This document shows positions 42,298 to 51,227 of a stretch of 64,000 nt of DNA, one piece after another; position 1 is the stretch's first letter; each line of letters opens with the position of its first letter. A model generated the notes under the pieces. The model did no database searches and was not told the DNA's origin. It worked only from the letters and a program-made list of their open reading frames with translations. A program made the translations under genes and the position numbers. This stretch comes from Micromonospora sp. CCTCC AA 2012012 (lineage in GTDB: Bacteria; Actinomycetota; Actinomycetes; Mycobacteriales; Micromonosporaceae): positions 5,394,001 through 5,458,000 of the forward strand of contig NZ_CP159342.1 in assembly GCF_040499845.1 (NCBI RefSeq), read 5' to 3'.

Positions 42298-43212
42298 GTG
42301 AGTGGTCCGAGCATCTCCGTCGTCGTACCGACGCGGGACCGTCCGGAGCTGCTGCGGGCGGCGCTGGACGCGATCCTCAGCCAGGCGCACCCGGGGCCGA
42401 TCGAGGCGATCGTGGTCTATGACCAGTCGGAGCCGGACCGCTCGCTGGAGGCCGACCGCGGCGACCGGCGGGTCCGGGTCATCACCAACACCCGGACGCC
42501 GGGGCTGGCGGGGGCGCGCAACACCGGCATCGAGGCGGCGACCGGTGACCTGGTCGCGTTCTGCGACGACGACGACGAGTGGCTGCCCGGCAAGCTCGCC
42601 GCCCAGCTCGGCGCGCTCGACGTGCACCCGGACGGCGCGCTGGTGAGCTGCGGCATCCGGGTCAGCTACGACGACCGGACGGTGGACCGGTCGCTGGACC
42701 GGTCCCGGGTGTCGCTGGAGGCGCTGCTGCGGGACCGGCTGACCGAGCTGCACCCGTCGACGTTCCTGATCCGGCGGGCCGCCCTGATCGACGCGATCGG
42801 CCTGGTCGACGAGCAGATCCCGGGCAGCTACGCCGAGGACTACGAGTTCCTGCTCCGCGCCGCCCGGTACGCCCCGCTGGTCAACGTGGACGACCCGTAC
42901 GTGCTGGTGCGCTGGCACAAGCGGTCGTACTTCGCGCAGCGCTGGGAGACCATCTCGACGGCGCTGCAGTGGCTGTTGCGGCGCTACCCGGAGTTCGCCA
43001 CGGTGCCGCACGGCGAGGCCCGGGTGGCGGGTCAGATTGCGTTCGCCCAGGCGGCGATGGGCAATCGGCGGGACGCGGTCCGCTGGGCCCGGCGCACCCT
43101 GGCCCGCAATCCGCGCGAGCCGCGCGCCTACCTGGCGCTGGCGGTGGCCAGCCGGGCGGTGCACGCCGACCGGGTGCTGCGCACGCTGCACAAGCGCGGT
43201 CGCGGCATCTGA
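42298..43212 (+). CDS. GT2-family glycosyltransferase
   Basis: A 304-residue GT2 enzyme starting SGPSISVVVPTRDRPELLRA, with the DDD metal motif in LVAFCDDDDEWLPGKL and EDYEFLLR near the catalytic base. GTG 42298 is 8 bases after GAGGAG from the junction repeat; an ATG at 42292 is too close to it. It transfers one sugar to the repeat unit. It ends in the bidirectional terminator at 43221-43255. Confidence 0.92.
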   Translation: MSGPSISVVVPTRDRPELLRAALDAILSQAHPGPIEAIVVYDQSEPDRSLEADRGDRRVRVITNTRTPGLAGARNTGIEAATGDLVAFCDDDDEWLPGKLAAQLGALDVHPDGALVSCGIRVSYDDRTVDRSLDRSRVSLEALLRDRLTELHPSTFLIRRAALIDAIGLVDEQIPGSYAEDYEFLLRAARYAPLVNVDDPYVLVRWHKRSYFAQRWETISTALQWLLRRYPEFATVPHGEARVAGQIAFAQAAMGNRRDAVRWARRTLARNPREPRAYLALAVASRAVHADRVLRTLHKRGRGI

Positions 43213-43220
43213 GCCGACGG

Positions 43221-43255
43221 AGAGGGCGGGTGACCCGACCGGTCACCCGCCCTCT
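43221..43255. terminator. bidirectional terminator between convergent genes
   Basis: A perfect 15-bp stem (43221-43235 with 43241-43255) has a 5-base loop. An outer stem GAGCCGAC/GTCGGCTC (43211-43218 with 43264-43271) extends it. It separates the GT2 gene and the GH26-like gene, which converge. Confidence 0.85.
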
Positions 43256-43269
43256 TCCTGTCTGTCGGC

Positions 43270-44949
43270 TCAGGCCACGCAGAACGAGCGCCAGGCCTGG
43301 ATGCTCGGGGTGTCCTGGAGGCGGAAGTCGCCCTGGCTGACCACCTGGTTGTAGTACGACACGAACTCGGGCCGCTGGTCGTTGAGATAGCTGGTCATCG
43401 AGCGGATCCACGCCGCCCGCCCGCTACCGGAGTCGCCCGGCACCAGGTCACTGCCGGTCTCGGCCACGCCCCAGGGCTTGCCCAGCTCCTTGGACTTGCT
43501 GATCATGTCGCCGTAGATCTCCTGCGGGGGCGCGTACCGCTTCCACTTGGCGCCCCAGTTGTAGCAGTCCCAGCCGAGGGTCTCGACCACGTCGCTGCCC
43601 GGGTAGAAGGCGTCGAAGCTGCGCCGCGACTTGGGGTCGAGCGTCCAGCACATCAGGATCAGCGTGTTGATCAGCTTCGGGTTATCCACCTTGTCGGCGA
43701 GCCCGGCGATCCGCCGCCAGGCCGACTTGTAGGCGGCGGCCGTGAACGCACCCCGCTCCACGTCGTCCTCGGGCTCGTGGAAGTACGACCAGTAGACGTT
43801 GTGGTCGCGGGGGATCGAGCGGAACCAGGCGCTCAGGCGGGCGTCGTACTTGCCGGTGTTGACCTCCTGCGGCGACGCCTTGAAGGAGACCACCACGGTC
43901 CGGTCCGCGACCTCGGCCCGGCTGTTGTCCCAGGCCGGCGGCAGCCCGGGGTAGAAGACCCGGGCCATCTTGAGGGTGCCGAAGGTGCGGTCCGAGCGGT
44001 TGAGCGCCTGGGCGAAGGTCTCGCCGCTCTGCACCGCGATGGATGCGCCGGGCAGGGTCTGGCGGGTGCCGGCGAAGCGCGGCGTCCGGTCGGCGGGGGC
44101 GGCGGTCGAGGGTGAGGCGTCGGCCGGCCGGCCGCCGAGGCCCTGGGTGCCGCCGGGGCCGGCGGAGGAGGCGGGGGCACCGTTCGCGCCGGGTGCGGGC
44201 GCGGTGGCCACGCCGCTCTCGGCCGTGCCGATCGACTGCGGCGGTGTCCGGTCGGGCCCGCGCAGGGTGGCCACGGCCACGCCGCCGCCGGCGAGGGCCA
44301 GGACGACCGCCGCCGCGACGATGATCGTCCAGCGACGCCGGTCGCCGCCGGACGGTGCGGGAACCGGCGGCGGGCCGGGGAACCGCGGGTCGGGGCCAGC
44401 CCCTCCCGGTGGGGGCGGGTAGCCGCTGTCCGTGCCGCCCGGCGCAAATGCGTCGGCCGGTCCGAGCTGCGCACGGGCGTCGTCGACCCCCACCGGCGGG
44501 TGGACGCCGTCGGGTCCGACCGCCGGGTGTGTCGCGTCCGACCAGGACGGTTCCTCGGCGAGGCCGACCGGTGGCGCTCCGGCCGACGGCCACGCCCGGT
44601 CCTCGAGGACGGCCGGACCGGCCCACTGCTGCGCGTGGCCGTGGGCCGATGCGGCACCCTCCGCCCACTGCTGGGCGTAGCCGTCACCCGCCGTCCACTG
44701 CTGCTGGTGGCCGTCGACCGGCCACGGCTGTCCGCCGTCGACCGGCTGTGTCGGCCGGTCGCCGTCCGGCCAGGGCAGGTACGACCGGGCGGCCGGCGGT
44801 GCCGGCCGGGCCGCGGCCGTGTCGTCCGGCCAGGGCAGGGCCGGCCCGGGATCGGGCGAGCCGTGTTGGCGCGGGATGTCCTGACCCGGCCAGAGGCTGG
44901 TCGGCTGCCCCGTTCCGGGGGCGCTGTGATGGTCTCGGTCGGCCGGCAT
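43270..44949 (-). CDS. membrane-anchored GH26-like protein with long proline-rich N-terminus
   Basis: A 559-residue protein in three parts. Residues 1-205 are Pro/Trp/Gln-rich and cytoplasmic by prediction. One membrane helix (about 208-230, WTIIVAAAVVLALAGGGVAV) follows, then an Ala/Pro linker and, from about residue 290, a GH26-like domain. That domain has the acid/base Glu in WSYFHEPEDD and a nucleophile candidate in GVAETGSDLVPG. The ATG at 44949 follows AGGGAGGG. It closes the polysaccharide locus. It may act on the polymer outside the cell while its tail contacts cytoplasmic proteins. Confidence 0.83.
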   Translation of the reverse strand: MPADRDHHSAPGTGQPTSLWPGQDIPRQHGSPDPGPALPWPDDTAAARPAPPAARSYLPWPDGDRPTQPVDGGQPWPVDGHQQQWTAGDGYAQQWAEGAASAHGHAQQWAGPAVLEDRAWPSAGAPPVGLAEEPSWSDATHPAVGPDGVHPPVGVDDARAQLGPADAFAPGGTDSGYPPPPGGAGPDPRFPGPPPVPAPSGGDRRRWTIIVAAAVVLALAGGGVAVATLRGPDRTPPQSIGTAESGVATAPAPGANGAPASSAGPGGTQGLGGRPADASPSTAAPADRTPRFAGTRQTLPGASIAVQSGETFAQALNRSDRTFGTLKMARVFYPGLPPAWDNSRAEVADRTVVVSFKASPQEVNTGKYDARLSAWFRSIPRDHNVYWSYFHEPEDDVERGAFTAAAYKSAWRRIAGLADKVDNPKLINTLILMCWTLDPKSRRSFDAFYPGSDVVETLGWDCYNWGAKWKRYAPPQEIYGDMISKSKELGKPWGVAETGSDLVPGDSGSGRAAWIRSMTSYLNDQRPEFVSYYNQVVSQGDFRLQDTPSIQAWRSFCVA

Positions 44950-45011
44950 GACCCTCCCTGGCTGGACAGCGGCCCGTCACGGGCGGTAGGTCGGCGGTGC
45001 GTTTCCGCCCG

Positions 45012-45017
45012 ACACTA
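45012..45017 (-). promoter_or_regulatory. -10 hexamer TAGTGT before the GH26-like gene
   Basis: TAGTGT on the minus strand lies about 63 bases upstream of ATG 44949. No clear -35 is seen. Confidence 0.3.
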
Positions 45018-45052
45018 TCTCCCGGTCACGTGGGCCGTGGGTACCGCAACAC

Positions 45053-45940
45053 TCAACCGAACGCCTGGCCGGTGCTGCCGGTGACGGCCGAAGCGGGCAT
45101 CTCGACCCCGGTACGGGCGATCGCGGCGAGCAGCCGGTCGGCCAGTTCGGGCCGACAGACCACCAGATCGGGCAGGCGCGGGTCGGCCCGGTTGTAGCGC
45201 AGCGGCGAGCCGTCGACGCGGCACGCGTGCATTCCGGCGCCCAGGGCGACGGCGACCGGGGCGGCCGAATCCCACTCGTACTGGCCGCCCGCGTGGACGT
45301 ACGCGTCGACCTCGCCGGTCACCACCGCGCAGACCTTGACCCCGGCGGAGCCCATCGGCACGGTACGGGCGCCGAGCAGCTCGACCAGCTCGCCGACGAA
45401 GGCCGGCGGGCGGCTGCGGCTCACCGCGATGCGCAGCGGCCCGTCCTCGGCGGGCGGGGTCGGGCGGTCGGTGCCGAGGATCAGCGGCGCACCGTCCGAC
45501 GTGGTCCGTGCCGGCATGCCGACGGCCCCGGCGACCAGCGCGCCGTCCGGGCCGGCCGACCGCTGCCAGAGGGCGACGTGCACCGCCCAGTCGGTCCGTC
45601 CGGCCTCGGAGAACTCCCGGGTGCCGTCGAGCGGGTCGATGATCCAGACCCGGTCGGCACTGAGCCGGGCGGGCGCGTCGCCCTCCCCGGCGGCCCAGGC
45701 GCGCCGGGCGTCGGCCTCCTCCTCGGAGAGCACCGCGTCCTCCGGCCGCCAGCGGGCCAGCGCGGCGGTCATCAGCTCGTGCGAGGCCCGGTCGCCGGCG
45801 TCCTTGAGGGCGGCCGGGTCCGCGAAGCCCTGCTGGGCCCGCAGGGCGGTCAAGGCCGCGCCCGCCCGGCCGGCCAGCCACTCCGCGAAGGCCTGGTCGT
45901 CGAGCTGACCGGTTCCGTCCTGGGTCACGTGCGCCACCAC
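45053..45940 (-). CDS. cysQ: CysQ/IMPase-family phosphatase
   Basis: A 295-residue inositol-monophosphatase-fold enzyme with metal ligands in LSEEEADARRAW, WIIDPLDGTREF and YEWDSAAPVAVAL. CysQ-type members convert PAP (or PAPS) to AMP (or APS) and so clear the product of sulfotransferases. It lies just beyond a locus with three sulfotransferases. The start is probably GTG 45940, with 45937 and 45928 possible. It is divergent from the aminotransferase. The alternative is inositol-phosphate hydrolysis; sequence alone does not decide. Confidence 0.83.
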   Translation of the reverse strand: MVAHVTQDGTGQLDDQAFAEWLAGRAGAALTALRAQQGFADPAALKDAGDRASHELMTAALARWRPEDAVLSEEEADARRAWAAGEGDAPARLSADRVWIIDPLDGTREFSEAGRTDWAVHVALWQRSAGPDGALVAGAVGMPARTTSDGAPLILGTDRPTPPAEDGPLRIAVSRSRPPAFVGELVELLGARTVPMGSAGVKVCAVVTGEVDAYVHAGGQYEWDSAAPVAVALGAGMHACRVDGSPLRYNRADPRLPDLVVCRPELADRLLAAIARTGVEMPASAVTGSTGQAFG

Positions 45941-46111
45941 CTCGTCCTGGTCCGACAGCGACCAGCAATCCTCCGGTCGCCCTGTGATCGGACGCCAGCG
46001 TACGGTCCGATGGACGACAGGTCGCGAGCCGGATTCGGGTCTCCGGTGGGCTTCGGTTGCCCGCATGTTGAACTTGGCGTGTATGCCGGTCGGACCGGCC
46101 GGGCCAGGCCC

Positions 46112-46117
46112 TAGGCT
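46112..46117 (+). promoter_or_regulatory. -10 hexamer TAGGCT, leaderless start
   Basis: TAGGCT ends 7 bases before the ATG at 46125, the spacing of leaderless actinomycete promoters. No -35 is obvious. Confidence 0.4.
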
Positions 46118-46124
46118 CGTGCGC

Positions 46125-47219
46125 ATGACCGCCGAGCAGCTGATCTCCTTCGCCCGTGGCGCTCCCTCGCTGGACATCGTCGATGTCGAGGGGCTCAAGG
46201 CCGCCGCCGTCCGCGCGTTCGACGCCGATCCCGCCGGGGTCACCGCGTACGGCACCTCCGTCGGTTACCCGCCCCTGCGGAAGTGGATCGCCGAGAAGCA
46301 CGGGGTCGAGGCCGACCAGGTGCTGGTCACCAACGGTTCGCTCCAGGCCGACGCGTTCCTCTTCGACCACCTGGTCCGGCGCGGCGACGCGGTGGTGGTC
46401 GAGCGCCCGACGTACGACCGGACGCTGCTCAACCTGCAGAAGATGGGCGGCGAGGTCCACGGCGTGACGATCCAGCCGGACGGTCTGGACACCGCCGAGC
46501 TGCGCAAGCTGCTGGAGTCCGGGGTGCGTCCGCGGCTCGCCCACGTCATCCCGAACTACCAGAACCCGGCCGGCGTGACCCTCTCCCTGGACAAGCGCCG
46601 GGAGCTGCTCGACCTCGCCGCCGAGTACGAGTTCACGATCTTCGAGGACGACCCGTACGCGGACATCCGGTTCCGGGGCGAGCCGCTGCCGTCGATGCTG
46701 TCGATGGACACCCGGGGCGTGGTGGTGCACGCGTCCAGCTTCACCAAGACGGTCTGCCCGGGCGTCCGGGTCGGTTACCTGGTCGGTCCGACCGACCTGA
46801 TCGCCAACATCGCCAAGAAGGCGACCAACCTCTACATCTCGCCGGGCATGGTCTCCGAGGCGATCGTGCACCAGTTCTGCGTCTCCGGTGACATCCAGCG
46901 CTCGATCCGGACGGTCTCGACGGCGCTCGGCGAGCGGGCCCGGGTGCTCGCGGAGTCGCTGCGCCGGCACATCCCGGAGGCCAGCTTCGTGGAGCCGGAC
47001 GGCGGCTACTTCCTCTGGGTGGAGCTGCCGGAGGACGTCGAGGTGGACCGGCTGGCGCCGGCCGCGGCGGAGCGCGGGGTGGCCGTGGTGAAGGGGAGCG
47101 ACTTCGTCCTGGAGGGCGGTCGGCACGCGCTGCGCCTGGCGTTCTCCGCGGTGACCGCCGACCGGATCGACGAGGGGGTCCGGCGGCTGGCCGAGGCGAT
47201 GGCGGCCGTACGCGGCTGA
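46125..47219 (+). CDS. PLP-dependent aminotransferase (2-aminoadipate/MocR-like class I)
   Basis: A 364-residue fold-type-I aminotransferase. Substrate and PLP residues are in NYQNPAGVTLSL, FEDDPYADIRF, and the Schiff-base Lys in SSFTKTVCPGVRVGY. The ATG at 46125 gives MTAEQLISFARG; the frame to 45984 adds unlikely residues. Related enzymes transaminate 2-aminoadipate, aromatic or branched-chain acids; the actual substrate is not clear. Predicted to be translated from a leaderless transcript. Confidence 0.9.
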   Translation: MTAEQLISFARGAPSLDIVDVEGLKAAAVRAFDADPAGVTAYGTSVGYPPLRKWIAEKHGVEADQVLVTNGSLQADAFLFDHLVRRGDAVVVERPTYDRTLLNLQKMGGEVHGVTIQPDGLDTAELRKLLESGVRPRLAHVIPNYQNPAGVTLSLDKRRELLDLAAEYEFTIFEDDPYADIRFRGEPLPSMLSMDTRGVVVHASSFTKTVCPGVRVGYLVGPTDLIANIAKKATNLYISPGMVSEAIVHQFCVSGDIQRSIRTVSTALGERARVLAESLRRHIPEASFVEPDGGYFLWVELPEDVEVDRLAPAAAERGVAVVKGSDFVLEGGRHALRLAFSAVTADRIDEGVRRLAEAMAAVRG

Positions 47220-47542
47220 TTCTGTCGGGTTTCTGACAGTTGACCGACGCCGACCGGCCCGGGTCTCCCCCTGGGCCGGTCGGCGGCCCACAATGCTGCG
47301 AGCGCCGTTCACCTTCGTCGGTGGAGGTCCGCGCCGGGAGTCGTACCCTCGCTCCCCGCCGGACCGGCGGCGCGCGCAGCATCACTCCCGCCCCCAAGGG
47401 TGCCGGGTGGGCCGTGTCGCCCCTCACCCCCCTGACGCGGCCGGCCCGCCCGGCGCCACCCGCCCACCGGACGCTCGCCCACGTGGCGTCTCCGCCCCGG
47501 CGGCGTAACCTGCAAGCCGCACTGTCAGCGGAGGGGGGCGAG
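47220..47542 (+). other. 323-base gap with a terminator and the corA leader
   Basis: Contains the aminotransferase terminator (47249-47284), a smaller CTGTC/GACAG repeat just after the stop, and a TAACCT hexamer near 47508 that could serve as -10 for corA. No gene is seen. Confidence 0.5.
47249..47284 (+). terminator. hairpin terminator after the aminotransferase gene
   Basis: A perfect 12-bp stem (GCCGACCGGCCC 47249-47260 with 47273-47284) and a 12-base loop. Confidence 0.75.
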
Positions 47543-48691
47543 ATGACGGACCGACCGGAACGCGACCGATCAACCGGGCAGAACGGCAACCGGGTGATCA
47601 AGCCACGCCCCTGGGCGGCCCCGGTCCGCGCGATGTCGCGCATCCTCAACGCCGACGGGTCGCCGCACACCCCCGCGCCGGAGGGTCCCGGGCGCAGCGG
47701 GGTCGTGGACTGCGGTCTCTATGTCGACGGGGAGCGCCAGCCCGGCGAGTGGCACTACGCCGACGCGCTGGAGGCGGCCCGCCGGGAGCGCAACGCGTTC
47801 GTCTGGCTGGGGCTGCACGAGCCCGAACTGGACGAGATGTCCGCCATCGCCGACACCTTCGGGCTGCACGAGCTGGCCGTGGAGGACGCGGTCAAGGCCC
47901 AGCAGCGGCCCAAGCTGGAGCGCTTCGGCGAGGTGACCTTCCTGGTGCTGCGCACCGCCCGCTACTGCGAGCACGCCGAGTTGACCGAGAACTCCGAGGT
48001 GGTGGAGACCGGCCAGGTGATGCTCTTCATCGGGCCGAACTTCCTGATCAGCGTCCGGCACGGCGACGCCTGCCGGCTCGCCCCGGTCCGCGCCGACCTG
48101 GAGGCCAAGCGGGACCTGCTGCTGCACGGACCCTGGGCGGTCGCGTACGCGGTCACCGACCGGGTCGTCGACCTCTACCTGGAGGTCGCCGACCAGCTCG
48201 AGGACGACCTCGACGTGCTGGAGGCGGACGTCTTCGACCGGCAGGGCAACGGCCGGATCCAGCGGATCTATCAGATGAAGCGGGAGCTGGTGGAGTTCAA
48301 GCGCGCGGTGATGCCGTTGCAGCGGCCGCTGCTGACGCTCACCGCGCAGGTCAACCGGGAGGTGCCGCAGGAGGTGCGGCGCTACTTCCGGGACGTGCAG
48401 GACCACCTGAGCCGCACCGTCGAGCAGGTGAACTCCTATGACGACCTGCTCAACTCGATCCTCCAGGCGCGGCTGGCCCAGGTCACCGTCGACCAGAACA
48501 ACGACATGCGCAAGATCGCCGCCTGGGCCGCGATCGGCGCGGTGTGGACCGCGATCGCCGGCATCTACGGCATGAACTTCAAGAACATGCCGGAGCTGGG
48601 CTGGACGTACGGCTATCCGGGGGTGTGGGCCGTGAACCTGGGCCTGTCCTTCCTGCTCTACCGCTGGTTCCGCCGCAACGGCTGGCTCTGA
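47543..48691 (+). CDS. corA: CorA-type magnesium/cobalt transporter
   Basis: A 382-residue channel. The long cytoplasmic domain is followed by two C-terminal helices, the first ending with the signature YGMNFKNMPELG, which forms the ion selectivity filter. The ATG at 47543 follows GGAGG by 10 bases. It imports Mg2+ (and Co2+ or Ni2+) across the membrane and is driven by the membrane potential. It is a single-gene unit. Confidence 0.95.
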   Translation: MTDRPERDRSTGQNGNRVIKPRPWAAPVRAMSRILNADGSPHTPAPEGPGRSGVVDCGLYVDGERQPGEWHYADALEAARRERNAFVWLGLHEPELDEMSAIADTFGLHELAVEDAVKAQQRPKLERFGEVTFLVLRTARYCEHAELTENSEVVETGQVMLFIGPNFLISVRHGDACRLAPVRADLEAKRDLLLHGPWAVAYAVTDRVVDLYLEVADQLEDDLDVLEADVFDRQGNGRIQRIYQMKRELVEFKRAVMPLQRPLLTLTAQVNREVPQEVRRYFRDVQDHLSRTVEQVNSYDDLLNSILQARLAQVTVDQNNDMRKIAAWAAIGAVWTAIAGIYGMNFKNMPELGWTYGYPGVWAVNLGLSFLLYRWFRRNGWL

Positions 48692-48710
48692 CGCCGGTTC
48701 CGGCCGGCCA

Positions 48711-48763
48711 CACGGAAGCGCCGGCCACGCGGGGTGCACCCCCGCGCGCCGGCGCTTTCCGTG
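48711..48763. terminator. bidirectional hairpin terminator
   Basis: An outer stem ACGGAAGCGCCGGC/GCCGGCGCTTTCCGT (one bulge) and an inner CGCGGGG/CCCCGCG stem between the convergent corA and the next gene. Confidence 0.75.
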
Positions 48764-48772
48764 ACCCGGCGG

Positions 48773-49579
48773 TCAGCGACGACCGCTGGTCTTCGCGGTG
48801 TTCTTGCCGTTGTTCAGCGCCTTGGTGATGTCGTCGGCCGGCCGGCCGGTGACATCGGTGGCACCCTCGGCGACCGACGGGACCTTGTCGTTCGGGTGGA
48901 TCACCGGCTGGGTGCCGGGGGTGGTGGTGGAGGCGCTGTCGCCGCCGGCCACCGCCGAGCTGCCGGCCCCGGTCGGGCCGCCGGCCACGCCCGAGCTGCT
49001 CGACATCGTCGAGGCGTCGGTCACCTTCGCGGTCGGGTCGGGGGTCTCCACCACGATCGTGTCCACGTCCTCCCGCATCGGGTCCAGCTTGCCGGTCGGG
49101 TCGTACTCGGCCCACTCCTGCTGCTCGCGGCGGCGGCGCATGGCCATCGCCCCGGCGAGGCCGGCGACGGTGCCGGCGGCCAGCAGGCCGGTCATCATGC
49201 CGCCCCGCGACTTCTTCTGCTTCATCTTGGCAGCCTTCAGGTTCTTCGCCTTGGCCTTGCGGCTGACCTCCGCCTGCTTGGCGGCGGCGACCTTCCGGCC
49301 GGTGAGGGCCTTGCCGGCGGTCTGCGCCTGCGCGTTGCGCACGGCCAGCACCAGCGGCGCGATGGCCGCCACCGTCGACGCGACACCGCTCGACGCACGG
49401 TCCCGCACGACGACCGCGGTGGGCGCGACGGCACCCCGGGCTGCCTGGACCCGCGGGCCGACCGTGGCGCCGGCACCCTTCGCCGCGTACGTCGCGGCCT
49501 GCCTGAGGTGACCGATGCCCTGGTTCAGCTCGGCCTTGGCCAGCTGCCCCTGGGTCTTACGCCGCCCGATTCCAAACAC
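48773..49579 (-). CDS. conserved Ala/Lys-rich membrane protein, unrecognised
   Basis: A 268-residue protein. The N-terminus is FGIGRRKTQGQLAKAELNQG, followed by Ala-rich helical stretches, a Lys-rich segment (RKAKAKNLKAAKMKQKKSRG), one membrane helix (MMTGLLAAGTVAGLAGAMAM) and an acidic Ser/Gly/Thr-rich tail. The GTG at 49579 lies 7 bases after AGGAGG. It is divergent from the cyclophilin gene. The basic stretch could bind nucleic acid or lipid head groups; no function can be given. Confidence 0.75.
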   Translation of the reverse strand: MFGIGRRKTQGQLAKAELNQGIGHLRQAATYAAKGAGATVGPRVQAARGAVAPTAVVVRDRASSGVASTVAAIAPLVLAVRNAQAQTAGKALTGRKVAAAKQAEVSRKAKAKNLKAAKMKQKKSRGGMMTGLLAAGTVAGLAGAMAMRRRREQQEWAEYDPTGKLDPMREDVDTIVVETPDPTAKVTDASTMSSSSGVAGGPTGAGSSAVAGGDSASTTTPGTQPVIHPNDKVPSVAEGATDVTGRPADDITKALNNGKNTAKTSGRR

Positions 49580-49696
49580 GTTCCCACCTCCTGGGAGTCG
49601 ATCCTTCGTCATCCTCCACCTTCGGATGCCTCCGCGATGCCAGATCGGGCACATGGGAGGATCCGCATGGAACTGACCAACAAGTGAGGAGTACCC

Positions 49697-50227
49697 GTGG
49701 CCGAGGCTGTCTACGCCACCTTGCACACCAACGCTGGCCCGATCCGGCTGGAGCTCTTCCCGAACCACGCGCCGAAGACCGTCCGCAACTTCGTCGACCT
49801 GGCCGAGGGCAACCGGGAGTACACCGACCCGCGCACCGGTCAGCCGGGCAGTGGGCCGTACTACGACGGCACCATCTCGCACCGTGTGATCAGCGGATTC
49901 ATGATTCAGATGGGTGACCCGACCGGCACCGGTCGCGGCGGGCCGGGCTACACGTTCGCCGACGAGTTCCACCCGGAGTTGCGCTTCGACCGGCCGTACC
50001 TGCTGGCGATGGCGAACGCCGGGCCGGGCACCAACGGCTCGCAGTTCTTCATCACGGTTTCGCCGACGCCGCACCTGAACAACCGGCACACCATCTTCGG
50101 TGAGGTGGCCGACGAGGCGTCGAAGAAGGTCGTGGACCAGATCGCGAACACCCCGACCGGCCCGAGCGACCGGCCGCGGCAGGACGTGGTGATCGAGCGC
50201 GTCGAGATCGAGCGCAAGCCGGTCTGA
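49697..50227 (+). CDS. ppiA: cyclophilin-type peptidyl-prolyl isomerase
   Basis: A 176-residue cyclophilin with GPIRLELFPNHAPKTVRNFV, the active-site region FMIQMGDPTGTGRGGPGY and QFFITVSPTPHLNNRHTIFG. It catalyses cis-trans isomerisation of Xaa-Pro bonds in the cytoplasm. The GTG at 49697 follows AGGAG. It is the first gene of a likely unit with rhomboid 25 bases downstream. Confidence 0.95.
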   Translation: MAEAVYATLHTNAGPIRLELFPNHAPKTVRNFVDLAEGNREYTDPRTGQPGSGPYYDGTISHRVISGFMIQMGDPTGTGRGGPGYTFADEFHPELRFDRPYLLAMANAGPGTNGSQFFITVSPTPHLNNRHTIFGEVADEASKKVVDQIANTPTGPSDRPRQDVVIERVEIERKPV

Positions 50228-50252
50228 GCGTCCCCCGGGTACCTTTGCCCAC

Positions 50253-51200
50253 ATGACTGAGCGCTCCGGGCAGGCAGGTGACGCCACCGGTGGGTCGGTG
50301 CCGACCACCCCGGTCTGCTACCGCCACCCCGACCGGGAGACGTACGTCCGGTGCACCCGGTGCAACCGGCCGATCTGCCCGGAGTGCATGCGGGACGCGT
50401 CGGTCGGGCACCAGTGCCCGGAGTGTGTGAGCGAGGGACGCCGTAGCGTGCGGCCGGCGCGTACCGCCTTCGGTGGCGGTGCCGCCGGCCGGCACGGCTA
50501 CGTGACCAAGGTCCTGATCGCGTTGAACGTGCTGATGATGGTCCTCTCCATCGCCTCGGACCACGGTGGGGACGCGGCGGCCGGCGGTTCCGGCTTCGGC
50601 GGCCTGATGGGCGGCGGCACCCCGCTGACCGACTGGGGTTCGGTGCTCGGTCAGGCGGTCTTCCCCGACGGCACGGTCGGCGGCGTCGCCGAGGGGCAGT
50701 GGTACCGCCTGGTCACCGCGATGTTCCTGCACTACGGCGTGGTCCACCTGCTGCTCAACATGTGGGCGCTCTGGGTGCTGGGCCGGACCCTGGAGGCGGT
50801 GCTCGGTCCGCTGCGCTTCCTCGCGCTCTATCTGCTCGCCGGGCTCGGCGGCAACGTCGCGGTCTACCTGTTCAGCCCGGTCAACCAGCCTTCGGCGGGT
50901 GCGTCGACGGCGATCTTCGGCCTCTTCGCCGCCATCTTCGTGATCATGCGGCGGCTGGGCCGGGACACCTCGTCGATCGTGCCGATCCTGGTGATCAACC
51001 TGATCTTCACCTTCACCGTGCCGGGCATCTCCATCGCCGGTCACCTGGGCGGCCTGGTCGTCGGCGCGGTGACCGCGCTGGTGCTGGCGTACGCGCCCCG
51101 GATGCGGCGGGGCGTCTTCCAGGCGGCCGGCAGCGCGATCATCCTGGTGGCGTTGCTCGGGTTGGCCCTGGTCCGCACCGGGATGCTGACCGGCGGCTGA
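50253..51200 (+). CDS. rhomboid-family intramembrane serine protease with N-terminal zinc finger
   Basis: A 315-residue protease. Residues about 20-60 form a B-box-like zinc finger (CYRHPDRE, CTRCNRPICPECM, HQCPEC). Six to seven helices follow. The catalytic Ser is in PSAGASTAIFGLFA and the His is in SIAGHLGGLVVG. It cuts membrane proteins within the bilayer. It lies 25 bases downstream of ppiA in the same direction. The zinc finger suggests binding to a partner. Confidence 0.93.
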   Translation: MTERSGQAGDATGGSVPTTPVCYRHPDRETYVRCTRCNRPICPECMRDASVGHQCPECVSEGRRSVRPARTAFGGGAAGRHGYVTKVLIALNVLMMVLSIASDHGGDAAAGGSGFGGLMGGGTPLTDWGSVLGQAVFPDGTVGGVAEGQWYRLVTAMFLHYGVVHLLLNMWALWVLGRTLEAVLGPLRFLALYLLAGLGGNVAVYLFSPVNQPSAGASTAIFGLFAAIFVIMRRLGRDTSSIVPILVINLIFTFTVPGISIAGHLGGLVVGAVTALVLAYAPRMRRGVFQAAGSAIILVALLGLALVRTGMLTGG

Positions 51201-51227
51201 TCCGCCGCTCAGGGCGGCGCGAACGGC

